Shown in pieces: positions 8,120 through 17,468 of a DNA stretch of 64,000 nt (positions within the stretch are counted from its first letter, which is position 1; each line of letters starts with the position of its first letter). The DNA comes from Pedobacter rhizosphaerae (GTDB taxonomy: Bacteria; Bacteroidota; Bacteroidia; Sphingobacteriales; Sphingobacteriaceae): positions 218,026 through 282,025 of the forward strand of contig NZ_FOGG01000002.1 in NCBI RefSeq assembly GCF_900111155.1. The letters run 5' to 3'. Under the pieces are notes generated by a model. It saw nothing but the letters and a program-made list of their open reading frames with translations. It made no database searches and was not told where the DNA came from. The position numbers were made by a program, and so were the translations under genes.

Positions 8120-10627
8120 ATGTATCACCTATATATATCCCGCATTATCTTGCGGACAGGCTTTCTGTTTTTGATCTTCTCGCTATTCACTACACTTGCC
8201 ATGGCACAGGTTAGCGTGAAGGGAAAAGTAACCGATAAACAGGGCAATGCCATTCAAAAAGCGACCATCAGATTCAAAAGCGGTAAGGATTTACTTCATA
8301 CCAGCAGTGACACTTCAGGGAATTTTGCAATCATACTCTCCAAACCCGGCAATTATCACATTACCCTATCTGCTATAGGCTTCAGCACTATTTCCGAATC
8401 TCAGGTAATCACGGAAACCGGAGAGCAGACATTAAATACCTTTGTTATGCCTGTTTCCAGTGAAGAACTTCAAACGGTAGAGATTGTAGGTACCAATGGA
8501 AAAAAGTACTATGGAAACTATTCTTTTTCGGCTACTAAAACCGCTTCATTAAACAAGGATATTCCTCAGGCTATTGCTTCCATATCTAAAGAATTAATTG
8601 CCGACAGGCAAGCAGCCGTATTAGCTGATGCGATAAAAAATGTAACCAGTGTATCTCAGAGCAGTTTTTATAATCAATTCGCCATCAGGGGGATTAATCA
8701 GAATGAAGAAGGCGTAATTATAAATGGTATGCGTACGCGCCAGTATTATTTTAATCAACCCTTAACCAGTAACCTGGAGCGTATCGAAGTGATAAAAGGC
8801 CCTGCTAGTGCAACCTTCTCCAGCGTTGATCCCGGGGGAAGCATTAATCTCGTTACCAAAAAACCCCTTGCGCAAGACCGGAAGGAAATCAGCCTGTCTG
8901 GAGGAAGTTTCAGCACTGTGCGTGGCGCACTGGATTTTACTGGTCCGTTGAATGCGGATAAAACCCTCCTTTACCGACTTAATCTGGGATATGAAGACAG
9001 CAAAAGCTTTAGAGATTTGCAATACAGAAAAGGATACATCATTGCACCTTCCTTTTCTTACATTCCCAATGACCGAACAAGCCTAAATGTAGAAGCGATC
9101 ATAAACAACAGCAATTCCAGATTAGATCGCGGTCAGGCCATATTTGGCGCTGTTGCAGGCCAGACAGATTTGAATAGCACGCCCATCAGTTTTAATATGG
9201 GCGCCAGTAACGACAGGTTTAATTCTCAAGACCTGATGCTGATGGCCAATCTTGCCCACAAAATCACGCAGCACATCTCGTTTAATGTTGCTTATATGAA
9301 ACAGAACTGGACGGAAGATCTGCTGGAGCACCGTACCAACAATGCCTTTGCTGTAGACGAAAATAATCAGCCAATACGAACATTGGCCGGTATGATTGCC
9401 GTTCAGCGTCAGCAAAAATTTAGCACCGACAACCTCAGTACCTATCTGAGTATCAACACCCATACTGCTGGTCTGGAACATAAAATTGTAGTGGGTTATG
9501 ACCGCATTTCAACCCAAAAACTTAGAGGTGGTGGTACAAATACGGCCCAGGGCTACCGCTTAAAAGACGGAACAGTGGTTGCCAGATATGATGCAACAAA
9601 AAAAGATTTATACCAAATGACAACTGTTAATGGGGTAAGCGCCCCCGTACCTAACGTGGAGCATTTTAACCTCTCCAATCCTGTTTACACCCTCAAAAAC
9701 TTAAATGATTACGTGTTTACGAAAGTGGAGATATTGCCCGCCTATTATCTGGTAAACGGCGTATACCTGCAAGACCAGATCAAATATGATAAGGTTACGC
9801 TTACGCTGGGTGTTAGACAAGAATGGTACGAAGATTACAGTAACTATAAGCTCGTTACGGAAAAGAAAATATACCAGCATAAACTATTGCCAAGAATTGG
9901 AATTACCTATGCGGTAACCGGCAACATTAATATCTACGGTACTTACCTTCAAGGGTATCAGCCACAGGGCAATACCTCGAGTCTGGTAATTGTTCCTCCG
10001 CCTGCAGGAACAAATTTTAAACCTTTAGAGAGTAATCTTAAAGAAATAGGTGCTAAGTCTGAGTGGCTTGGTGGCAACCTGATGGTTAACCTTTCTTTAT
10101 TTGAAATTAACCAGAAGAACCTTTTAATGAATGCCAATGACCCCTTAGATGTTAACCGTTTGGTTGAACGTGGCTCGCAACGCAGCAGGGGAATAGAAGT
10201 AGAGTCATCAGGCTTCATCAGACCAAACTGGCAGTTTAATGTAGGCTATAGTTATGTTAAAGCCATAGTTACCAACGATTTTAATCCCGCGGTAGTGGGT
10301 AGCAGGGTACAGAATACCCCAGAACACAGTGCCAGTTTATGGACGCGATACAACCTGGAATCAAAAAAACTCAATGGATTTGGTATTGGAGCCGGCGTAC
10401 AGTTTAGCGGAAATAAACTCCCTTTGTACATCAGAGACTTTCTCCTTCCGGCTTATACTATATTTGATGCGGCCTTGTACTACGCTCCATCATCGTCAAA
10501 AGTTCAGCTCTCTATGAATATCAATAATATTTTAAACAAGACATATTGGGTTGGCGCACAGAATTACCTGCGTCTTTTCCCTGGTACTCCACGAAATGTA
10601 ATGTTTAATGTAACGTATCGCATATGA
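8120..10627 (+). CDS. TonB-dependent siderophore-type receptor with carboxypeptidase-like N-terminal domain
   Basis: The 835-residue protein has a signal peptide cleaved near LAMAQ (residue 30), a carboxypeptidase-regulatory-like domain (about 31-110), a plug domain (about 135-250; IRGINQNEEGVIINGMR, ERIEVIKGPASATFSS, GGSINLVTKKP) and a 22-strand-type barrel ending in a C-terminal aromatic strand (MFNVTYRI). The plug resembles the FhuA/siderophore receptor group rather than SusC. No SusD partner is present. The gene sits between an ABC ATPase and two ABC permeases, and its stop overlaps the next start (ATGA at 10624-10627), so translation is probably coupled. Siderophore, metal chelate or a peptide are all possible ligands. 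Confidence 0.93.
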   Translation: MYHLYISRIILRTGFLFLIFSLFTTLAMAQVSVKGKVTDKQGNAIQKATIRFKSGKDLLHTSSDTSGNFAIILSKPGNYHITLSAIGFSTISESQVITETGEQTLNTFVMPVSSEELQTVEIVGTNGKKYYGNYSFSATKTASLNKDIPQAIASISKELIADRQAAVLADAIKNVTSVSQSSFYNQFAIRGINQNEEGVIINGMRTRQYYFNQPLTSNLERIEVIKGPASATFSSVDPGGSINLVTKKPLAQDRKEISLSGGSFSTVRGALDFTGPLNADKTLLYRLNLGYEDSKSFRDLQYRKGYIIAPSFSYIPNDRTSLNVEAIINNSNSRLDRGQAIFGAVAGQTDLNSTPISFNMGASNDRFNSQDLMLMANLAHKITQHISFNVAYMKQNWTEDLLEHRTNNAFAVDENNQPIRTLAGMIAVQRQQKFSTDNLSTYLSINTHTAGLEHKIVVGYDRISTQKLRGGGTNTAQGYRLKDGTVVARYDATKKDLYQMTTVNGVSAPVPNVEHFNLSNPVYTLKNLNDYVFTKVEILPAYYLVNGVYLQDQIKYDKVTLTLGVRQEWYEDYSNYKLVTEKKIYQHKLLPRIGITYAVTGNINIYGTYLQGYQPQGNTSSLVIVPPPAGTNFKPLESNLKEIGAKSEWLGGNLMVNLSLFEINQKNLLMNANDPLDVNRLVERGSQRSRGIEVESSGFIRPNWQFNVGYSYVKAIVTNDFNPAVVGSRVQNTPEHSASLWTRYNLESKKLNGFGIGAGVQFSGNKLPLYIRDFLLPAYTIFDAALYYAPSSSKVQLSMNINNILNKTYWVGAQNYLRLFPGTPRNVMFNVTYRI

Positions 10628-12072
10628 AATCGGGAATCATTTTTACCATAACAAAACACACTTATAAAACGGCATTCGCTAACCGGGCAACATTCGCATT
10701 AACACTGTTGTTAGGTCTTGCACTTTGTTTAGCCACCTATATAGGCTGGCAAAATTTTAAGGAACAGAACAACCAGCGCCTGCATTACAAACAACTGGTT
10801 AGGAAGCAATGGCTGGCCAAACCCGATAAGCATCCTCACCGGATGGCGCACTACGGGTACCTTGCCTTCCGAGAAAAGCACGAGCTTAGCTTTTTTGATT
10901 TTGGCATTGAAAGTTTTGCCGGAGTTTCCATTTTCCTGGAGGCACACAAGCAAAATACTGTAAATTTTAGCGAGGCTGGATTTTCTAACGGCATGCTCCG
11001 CTTTGGAGAAATCAGTATTGCCATGGTATTGCAGCTTCTGGTACCACTACTCATCATTTTTTTGGGCTACGATTGCATTTCTGCCGAAAGAGAGTCGGGA
11101 ACACTTAAAATTCTGCTTTGTCAGAATGTAAGCTGGAAGAAGTTATTATGGGGTAAAACATGGGGCATCATTGGTGTTGCACTCACGATATTTATTCCCT
11201 TAATTCTGCTAACCATTCTGTTGTGGGCACAGCTTAGCGATTGGAAAATTGGAAGCGATGCGACTTTGCGATTAATTACCCTGATTATCAGCTACGCCAT
11301 ATACTTCTTCATTGTTTCGGCCATAACCGTGCTGGTATCTGCCTTTCAGCGCAGTTCCAAAATAGCCCTTACCGCGCTACTATCGGGATGGATATTCTTT
11401 ACTATACTCATTCCACGCATTTCACAGGCTATTGGCACTAAGATATACCTTTCACCCTCTAAAATAGAATTTGCAGATGCAATTTCCAATGATGTTAAAA
11501 AACAGGGCGACAGCCACGATCCCAATGATCTGCATTATGCCGCCATTAAAGATTCGCTACTCCGCAAGTACGCTGTGGATGATGTTAAAAAGCTTCCATT
11601 TAATTATGGCGGCTACATCATGGCTGAGGGTGAAAAAATCACTTCCCAAATTTATAGTAGCCACCAACAGGCACTAAATAAGACTTTTGAGCAACAGAAC
11701 AGCGTAATGGGCATGGCAGGGCTATTTAACCCCTACCTGGCACTGAAACAAATTTCTATGGCGCTAACGGCATCTGATTTTAACACCTATATCAATTTCC
11801 AAAAACAGGCAGAAAATTATCGATATGGGCTTGCTCAGAAGATGAACAAACTCCAGATTGATAAGATCAGCAACATCGCCCCTGGCGAACATGAAAAACC
11901 CCTATCCATTAACCGTGCAAACTGGGCAGAACAACCCGATTTCAATTATCAGTTTGATACCCTGGGAGAAGTAATACCTAAGGAGTTACTGTCTTTGCTG
12001 TCTGTTTTTATTTGGTTAATGGCCAGTATACTTTTACTTCAATATTCATCAAGGTGGATTAAAACTATATAA
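10624..12072 (+). CDS. ABC-2-type permease, DUF3526-like (first of two)
   Basis: A 482-residue membrane protein: an N-terminal helix (ATFALTLLLGLALCLATYIGW), a large extracytoplasmic loop (about 45-125), a helix followed by the ABC-2 hallmark SAERESGTLKILLCQ, several further helices to about 265, a second long soluble loop (about 270-440) and a final helix (LLSVFIWLMASILLL). This pattern fits the DUF3526/ABC-2 permeases paired with NosF-like ATPases. It overlaps the preceding receptor gene by 4 bp and lies 4 bp before a paralogous permease; the two probably form a heterodimer with the ATPase at 7412. No substrate-specific feature is recognisable. Confidence 0.88.
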   Translation: MKSGIIFTITKHTYKTAFANRATFALTLLLGLALCLATYIGWQNFKEQNNQRLHYKQLVRKQWLAKPDKHPHRMAHYGYLAFREKHELSFFDFGIESFAGVSIFLEAHKQNTVNFSEAGFSNGMLRFGEISIAMVLQLLVPLLIIFLGYDCISAERESGTLKILLCQNVSWKKLLWGKTWGIIGVALTIFIPLILLTILLWAQLSDWKIGSDATLRLITLIISYAIYFFIVSAITVLVSAFQRSSKIALTALLSGWIFFTILIPRISQAIGTKIYLSPSKIEFADAISNDVKKQGDSHDPNDLHYAAIKDSLLRKYAVDDVKKLPFNYGGYIMAEGEKITSQIYSSHQQALNKTFEQQNSVMGMAGLFNPYLALKQISMALTASDFNTYINFQKQAENYRYGLAQKMNKLQIDKISNIAPGEHEKPLSINRANWAEQPDFNYQFDTLGEVIPKELLSLLSVFIWLMASILLLQYSSRWIKTI

Positions 12073-12076
12073 CGAG

Positions 12077-13450
12077 ATGAAAACAAGCACCTATAATTTA
12101 GAAATCAAACTGTTTTTTAGAAGCCGATCGGCCTGGATCGGAATTGCCATATTGTTTTTTACGGGTATTGCAGCACTATATTTCGGGAAATCTTTTATTG
12201 CTGAGCAACAAACAGTAATTGAAAAGGCTGCTCTATTACAGCAAAAAAACACTCAGGAAAATGTAGCACATTTTGGTAAAGATGTTGGCCTGTTTTTTTA
12301 TCATAATAAATTTTCTACAGCTAACATACCCGGGCAATGGGCGGCCTTTGCCAACGGGCAACGCGATGTTAACCCCTACCTCATTTCGGTAACCATGCTG
12401 GCACTGGAGGGACAACTTTACGATACTGAACTTACCAACCCCGTAAGCATGCTTTTGGGAAACATGGACGTTAGTTTTGTTTTCTTATTTCTTTTTCCGC
12501 TGGTTATTATTGCTTTTAGTTACAATCTGATCTCAGAACAACGGGAAAGTGGGGTTTGGTCGCTGCTAAAATCACAATCTGGTAATCTTTTTCAGGTGAT
12601 TTGGCGGAAGTTTCAAATCCGAATTGCGGCTATTTATGCTGTAGCGATCTTGCTAATGGGCATAGCTGTGTGGTACCTTAATTTACCATTAGATCAAACC
12701 TTGCTTTTGGTATTTGCAATGATTGTACTTTACCTGGCATTCTGGTTTGCTTTATCATTTTTCATTATCTCCTTAGGCAAATCGTCAAGCTACAATGCTT
12801 CTGCACTTGTGGCGTTCTGGGTAGTGCTGTGTATTGTTATTCCGGCCACCTTAAACTTATGGCTAACGCAAAGGTTTTCGGTGCCAGAGGCCCTGCAAAA
12901 CGTGATTAACCAAAGAGAGGGCTATCATGAAAAATGGGATATGCCTAAAGAGGTAACAATGAAACCATTCTTTGAACATTATCCACAACTGAAGCAATAT
13001 CCTTTTCCGGAGGATAAAACTTTTAGCTGGTTTTGGTATTATGGTATGCAACAAATGGGCGATGACCAGGCCAGAGAAAGTAGAGCGGCCATAGAAAGAA
13101 AACTTATTGCCCGACAGCACTTTACCAACATGGCTGCTCTTTTTATTCCGACGATACAAACTCAATTGGGTATTAATGAAATGGCCGGATCAGACCTGGA
13201 TTCTCATCTGGATTTCCAACAAGCTGTACGCAAATATCATGAACAAATCAGACTTCGCTTTTATCCGAGCATTTTTCTGGAAAAGCCTGTCTCCTCAACA
13301 GCTGTGGAGAAAATACCACTAAAAAGATTTGAAGCTGAAAAGCGTTATCCTTATGGTAGGTTAGTTTCTATTTTTATACTAATCGTTATTTTGTTGGTTA
13401 TATCCAAGAGAAATTTATCGAATAAGCGATTGGCGAAGTTGAGTTTTTAA
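12077..13450 (+). CDS. ABC-2-type permease, DUF3526-like (second of two)
   Basis: This 457-residue protein repeats the topology of the preceding gene: N-terminal helix (AWIGIAILFFTGIAALYFG), long periplasmic loop, helix and SEQRESGVWSLLKSQ motif, a group of helices to about 265, a long loop with WYYGMQQMGDDQARESR, and a C-terminal helix. The two permeases are clearly paralogous in layout though divergent in sequence, implying an asymmetric transporter. It is the last gene of the operon starting at 7412; no clear terminator follows, only repeat-rich sequence. Confidence 0.88.
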   Translation: MKTSTYNLEIKLFFRSRSAWIGIAILFFTGIAALYFGKSFIAEQQTVIEKAALLQQKNTQENVAHFGKDVGLFFYHNKFSTANIPGQWAAFANGQRDVNPYLISVTMLALEGQLYDTELTNPVSMLLGNMDVSFVFLFLFPLVIIAFSYNLISEQRESGVWSLLKSQSGNLFQVIWRKFQIRIAAIYAVAILLMGIAVWYLNLPLDQTLLLVFAMIVLYLAFWFALSFFIISLGKSSSYNASALVAFWVVLCIVIPATLNLWLTQRFSVPEALQNVINQREGYHEKWDMPKEVTMKPFFEHYPQLKQYPFPEDKTFSWFWYYGMQQMGDDQARESRAAIERKLIARQHFTNMAALFIPTIQTQLGINEMAGSDLDSHLDFQQAVRKYHEQIRLRFYPSIFLEKPVSSTAVEKIPLKRFEAEKRYPYGRLVSIFILIVILLVISKRNLSNKRLAKLSF

Positions 13451-13888
13451 TTGGTTCAATAGTTCATTAGACAGTAGTTCATTGGGGCTTCTTTACAACC
13501 TAGCAATCTGGCCGGTGGTGACACCAACCAATAGATAATAAAATACCGTCTTGCTAACCTGGAGCGTAATGGAAGAGCTACGCAGTAAATTTAGTTCAGG
13601 ATCTTTAAGGTAAGGCCCTGAAAGAAGTTCAGGGTGACGAGCGTGTTAGAGATCCATTGAAGCTGGTAGGTGGTGACACCAACCAGTAGAGAAATCTGCG
13701 CTAATCATTTGAATCTGCGGGACCAAATAATTTCCCGCAGATTTAAGGAGATTCCCGCAGAAAACCCTTGCTATCTGAGGGTTCCCAATACATTAGAGGT
13801 TTATCTTAACAGACTGAGGTATCTAAACCCGATTTAGCGAGATGCCGATTTTTCATCGGCAGCAGCGATATCAATCTCGGGTAATAAC
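13451..13888. repeat. Intergenic cluster of palindromic repeats
   Basis: A gene-free 438-bp stretch. Seen: TGGCCGGTG-GTGA-CACCAACCA (13509-13530, imperfect); CCCTGAA/TTCAGGG (13616-13634); CTGGTAGGTG-GTGA-CACCAACCAG (13663-13686, one mismatch); CTGCGGGA/TCCCGCAG (13715-13740); GCCGAT/ATCGGC (13844-13860) inside a longer imperfect hairpin (13827-13882). The segment 13606-13686 is the inverted counterpart of the repeat units at 17.96-18.35 kb. No coding potential is evident. Confidence 0.8.
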
Positions 13889-14755
13889 TTAGCGCTTAAA
13901 CAACGAAATCACCCACTTAACGAAAGCAATACCCGCCAACATCAAAATGCCGCCAAGCACCCCTGCAACAAATTCTTTAATAATTGATGGGATACCTGGA
14001 AAAAGGTGATGCAAATAATCTATGTTATGCACAAAAATACCTCCAGCAACCAAGAGCAAGGCAATTGTACCCACTACAGCCAGAATTTTGATGATAACCG
14101 GAAGCGACTTCACTAATAAATTTCCGAGTGTAGAAAGGAAGCCAACGTTTCCAGAACGCTTAATCATTTTATATCCGGTATCGTCCATTCTAACAATGAG
14201 CGCTACTATGCCATAAACGCCTACGGTAGCCACAAGTGCAACAAACGATACAGTTACGATTTGTAGACTCAAACTTTTATCCAAAACGGTTCCCAAAGCG
14301 ATAATCACGATTTCGACAGAGAGTATAAAATCGGTGGTGATAGCAGACTTAATTTTGGCTTTTTCCTTGCCTGCATCATCCAATATTTCAACTGAATCTT
14401 TTCCGGTTTCTGGTTTAGGGTGTGGAAAAAAGTACTCATAAATTTTCTCCACTCCTTCATAGGCGAGATAGAATCCCCCCAATATCAATATCCACTCTAT
14501 GGCAACAGGAAAAAATGAATTGAGTAATAGGGCAATAGGAACAATGATGACCTTATTGATGAAAGATCCTTTGGTAATAGCCCATAAAACCGGCAGTTCT
14601 CGCGAAGAAAGGAAGCCTGTGGCTTTTTCGGCATTTACGGCTAAATCATCGCCCAATATACCTGCCGTTTTCTTTGTAGCTATTTTTGCAGTTACTGCTA
14701 CATCATCCATAAGGGCAGCAATATCATCTAAAATTGCAAAAAAACCTGAAGCCAT
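13889..14755 (-). CDS. yedI: DUF808 family inner membrane protein (YedI-like)
   Basis: The 288-residue protein begins with the characteristic DUF808 segment MASGFFAILDDIAALMDDVA and continues with RELPVLWAITKGSF, LAYEGVEKI and about six hydrophobic segments (near 75-105, 145-165, 170-190, 215-240 and 255-283). DUF808/YedI proteins are widespread inner membrane proteins without a firmly established biochemical role. The gene stands alone, flanked by repeats on its 3' side and a 317-bp gap on its 5' side. Length and order match the family. Confidence 0.93.
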   Translation of the reverse strand: MASGFFAILDDIAALMDDVAVTAKIATKKTAGILGDDLAVNAEKATGFLSSRELPVLWAITKGSFINKVIIVPIALLLNSFFPVAIEWILILGGFYLAYEGVEKIYEYFFPHPKPETGKDSVEILDDAGKEKAKIKSAITTDFILSVEIVIIALGTVLDKSLSLQIVTVSFVALVATVGVYGIVALIVRMDDTGYKMIKRSGNVGFLSTLGNLLVKSLPVIIKILAVVGTIALLLVAGGIFVHNIDYLHHLFPGIPSIIKEFVAGVLGGILMLAGIAFVKWVISLFKR

Positions 14756-15072
14756 AGTTGTCGATCTTTAATGTTGTGATTAATTATTGTATAAAAATTT
14801 ATGTTGTGATGTTCTACCGCCGTGAATAATTCTCCTTTTAAACCCAAATCTATTAAAATAGTTTTGATGCGAATAATACAAACGATTTTCTCGTATTTGA
14901 AGATTTTAAAACGGCTAAGCTTTAGCGCTAAAAAAAATCATTTTTTTCTTGGAAGAAATGTAACAAACCTGTTATATTTATAATTCAATACTCCGGATGG
15001 ATATGGATGACAGATGCGGGACCAAAACGGCTCGCATCATTTTTTACCAGGAAATACCGAATAAAAATAAGT
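14756..15072. other. Intergenic region with a possible short plus-strand transcript
   Basis: No gene is evident. A -7-like TATATTTA (14973-14980) lies 21 bp after a TTG (14949-14951), and a hairpin GATGCG/CGCATC (15013-15038) followed by ATTTTTT could end a transcript of about 60 nt. A small palindrome GCTAA-AGCTT-type element lies near 14920. The evidence for a real RNA is weak. Confidence 0.2.
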
Positions 15073-15441
15073 CTAAGCATTTGCAAGTTTAAATTCGGGA
15101 TTTTGAATAAAACCGATAACATTTCCAAAAGGATCAAAAATACTTCCTACCCAAATAGGACCTCCAACATTTTTAGGTTCCTGGTGTGTTTCAACGCCAA
15201 GTTCTTCAAACTTCTTAAAAACCTGAACGATATCTGCTACGCCCCAGTAAGTAATAGAATGATTTCCTTTGCTATATCCTGAATCATCCGGATCTAAGCC
15301 TAATTCATATCCTCCAATGTTATAGCCAACGTAGAAGGGCTCATCAAAATAGGGTTCTATTTCGAAAACTTGTTTATACCATGCTTTTGCGGCAACTAAA
15401 TCGCCAACATAATAAACTATTGTTCTTAATCCTTGTAACAT
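15073..15441 (-). CDS. VOC family (glyoxalase-fold) protein
   Basis: A 122-residue single VOC domain: LRTIVYYVGDLVAAKAWYKQVF at the start, the GLDPD segment, and a C-terminal IFDPFGNVIGFIQNP strand, which is the classic end of the glyoxalase/bleomycin-resistance fold with a metal-ligand-like position. VOC proteins range from lyases and dioxygenases to antibiotic-binding proteins; the sequence does not tell which. It is probably monocistronic, followed by low-complexity sequence with TTGTTCTATTGTTTAATTG-like repeats on its 5' side. Confidence 0.9.
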   Translation of the reverse strand: MLQGLRTIVYYVGDLVAAKAWYKQVFEIEPYFDEPFYVGYNIGGYELGLDPDDSGYSKGNHSITYWGVADIVQVFKKFEELGVETHQEPKNVGGPIWVGSIFDPFGNVIGFIQNPEFKLANA

Positions 15442-15500
15442 TTGTTCTATTGCTTAATTGTTCTATTGTTTAATTGACTAATTGTTACATTGTTTAATCG
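15442..15500. repeat. Short degenerate direct repeats (TTGTTCTATTGTTTAATTG-like)
   Basis: Immediately upstream of the VOC gene the sequence cycles through variants of TTGTTYTATTGYTTAATTG three times. It is intergenic and low in complexity, with no coding sense; it may contribute to the VOC gene leader. Confidence 0.5.
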
Positions 15501-15597
15501 ATCTTTATCCTGAGTACTTTGTTGTTTATTCGTGCTGGCAGTTCTCAGTTAAACAGTTAGACGATTAAACAGTTAACCGCCAAATAAACAACAAACC

Positions 15598-16620
15598 CTA
15601 ATGTACCATCTTAAAAACCAGCTCTTTCAGCAGTTCGCCATCATCTACATTACCACTGCTGTCTAGCCCCTTACTTTTTAAATCGTACTCCCTTAGTAAA
15701 GCAATAACCTGAAAAACTTTACCCGTATTGTAGTTTCTGGCCGCCACTTCGTAATCTTTTACAAAGAATGGTGGTATGCCCAAGGCAGAGGCAGCCTCTG
15801 CTTTATTGGGTAAGTAATGGTAACGCAATAACTTGGTAAAGTAACCACCCAGGTTAGCCAAAACCATTACCGTTGGGTTGGCTTTAGGGTTACTGGCAAA
15901 ATAGTTAATAATTCTATTGCACTTTAGTACATCGCGGATGGCCAATGCTTTTTGCAGTTCAAAAACATTATACTCTTTGCTAATCCCGATATTCTTTTGA
16001 ATATGGTCGGTATTAATGGTTACTTCCTTTGCTACATTCAGCATGAGCTTTTCGGTCTCATTCGAAATTTTAGAAAGATCCGTACCTAAATACTCCGCCA
16101 TCAGGGCTGATGCCTGAGGATCTATTTTATAGCCTTTCTCTTTAACGAAATCGTCAATCCATGCCGCAATTTTGTAATCCCGTACCGGATCCGACTGAAA
16201 AATCAATCCACTTTTACTAATGGCTTTATAAATTTTCTTCCGTTTATCGAAATTGGCATATTTAAAAGCGAGCACTAAAATGGTGCTTGGCAAAGGTTTT
16301 TCGAAATAATTGAGTACAAATTCGGCCTCTTTACTTCCGGCATCTTCCTTTCCCCATTTTAAATCCTGCGCCTCCTTTACTATCACCACCTGATAGTCTG
16401 ACATCATTGGGTAGCGCTTAGCGGCCCCTAAAACTGTGGCCATATCGGTATCCTTACCGTAAAGCACCGTTTGGTTGAAGCCCTTCTCGGCATCACTCAA
16501 TAGTTTATCTTCTATATAATCGGTTATTTCATCAATATAGTAAGATTCTTCACCATGTAAAAGATACACAGGTTTAAACTTTCGGGCTTTAATATCCTTG
16601 ATGATTTCGGCAGCAGTCAT
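15598..16620 (-). CDS. holA: DNA polymerase III subunit delta
   Basis: The 340-residue protein matches HolA: N-terminal KPVYLLHGEESYYIDEITDYIE, the modified P-loop-like region, YPMMSDYQVVIVKEAQDLKW, FKYANFDKRKKIYKAI, AWIDDFVKEKGYKI with the YLGTDLSKISNETEKL segment, and a C-terminal helical domain (KNIGISKEYNVFELQKALA, RYHYLPNKAEAASALGIPPFFV). Delta opens the sliding clamp within the clamp-loader complex. The neighbour across a short divergent gap is an FGE-fold gene, followed by an HsdR_N-like gene, an arrangement that recurs next to holA in Bacteroidota as far as I recall. Confidence 0.95.
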   Translation of the reverse strand: MTAAEIIKDIKARKFKPVYLLHGEESYYIDEITDYIEDKLLSDAEKGFNQTVLYGKDTDMATVLGAAKRYPMMSDYQVVIVKEAQDLKWGKEDAGSKEAEFVLNYFEKPLPSTILVLAFKYANFDKRKKIYKAISKSGLIFQSDPVRDYKIAAWIDDFVKEKGYKIDPQASALMAEYLGTDLSKISNETEKLMLNVAKEVTINTDHIQKNIGISKEYNVFELQKALAIRDVLKCNRIINYFASNPKANPTVMVLANLGGYFTKLLRYHYLPNKAEAASALGIPPFFVKDYEVAARNYNTGKVFQVIALLREYDLKSKGLDSSGNVDDGELLKELVFKMVH

Positions 16621-16739
16621 TGCCTGTAAAATTACAATTTAGCTTTTAGGATTTAAGAAATTAGATGAATTGTTTATTCACAAATATTAACTTTGGCCTT
16701 CTGGTAATTTTTAATAATGATAAGCCTCAAGTCAATACA

Positions 16740-17438
16740 ATGATTCAGGAAAACAATGAAATATTGGATATCAACTTTTTAAATGCTCAATTGGTTACGA
16801 TTCCAAATGGTGAAATTACCTTGCGTGATGATCGGTTAAAACAGATTTGGACCGTTGAAATAAAGTCTTTTTTGCTCAGTAAATATGCCGTAACACAAGC
16901 ATTATATTTTCAGGTGATGCAGGTATGTCCCAGTACTTTTTCTGGAAATAATCTACCAGTAGAAACTATTTCATGGAGAGATGCCATCGGCTTTTGTAAT
17001 CAACTCTCCAGTATTTCGGACTTAAATCCTTGCTATATTTTTAATCTTGATACCGACGATTATCAATTTGATAACCTGGCCAATGGCTACCGCCTGGCTA
17101 CCGAAGCCGAATGGGAATATGCTTGCAAAGCTGGTACACAAGGCATTAGATATGCAGATTTGGATGAGATTGCCTGGTATAAAAATAATGCCAACGGCTC
17201 TACACATCCGGTAGGCTTAAAAGCTCCAAACGCCTTCGGACTTTACGATATGCTGGGCAATGTTTGGGAATGGTGCTCAGATATTTATGATGAAACTGTA
17301 TATGGTTCTTACCGTATTATACGTGGCGGCGGCTGGTGCGACGAAGAAAGAGGCTGTATGGCTACTAATCGCCGAAGGAGTCATCCTAAATCTTTTAAAA
17401 TTGATGATCTCGGATTTAGAATCGCTAAAAACCTATAA
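16740..17438 (+). CDS. Formylglycine-generating-enzyme-fold (SUMF1-like) protein
   Basis: I chose ATG 16740 (MIQENNEILD); an upstream ATG at 16665 adds a poorly supported extension. The 232-residue FGE-sulfatase domain has KYAVTQALYFQVM, GYRLATEAEWEYACKAG, AFGLYDMLGNVWEWCSD, RGGGW and DLGFRIAKN. Genuine FGE needs a specific pair of active-site cysteines near the end; here the Cys residues (in GGGWCDEERGC) do not keep that spacing, and one site appears replaced by Asn. It is therefore more likely a non-catalytic or differently acting member, a group that includes ligand-binding and FeII-dependent enzymes. It has no signal peptide and is followed 30 bp on by the HsdR_N-like gene. Confidence 0.88.
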   Translation: MIQENNEILDINFLNAQLVTIPNGEITLRDDRLKQIWTVEIKSFLLSKYAVTQALYFQVMQVCPSTFSGNNLPVETISWRDAIGFCNQLSSISDLNPCYIFNLDTDDYQFDNLANGYRLATEAEWEYACKAGTQGIRYADLDEIAWYKNNANGSTHPVGLKAPNAFGLYDMLGNVWEWCSDIYDETVYGSYRIIRGGGWCDEERGCMATNRRRSHPKSFKIDDLGFRIAKNL

Positions 17439-17468
17439 TTATTTAACAGCTAACAACAGAAATACTAA

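Noticed and set aside
9122..9481. Long open frame antisense to the TonB-dependent receptor
   Set aside because: It has no family features and mirrors the strong coding frame on the other strand; the same holds for other long antisense frames such as 14022-14216 and 24819-25061.
16740..17438. True formylglycine-generating enzyme for sulfatase maturation
   Set aside because: The active-site Cys pair does not keep the required spacing and no sulfatase gene is in the window.
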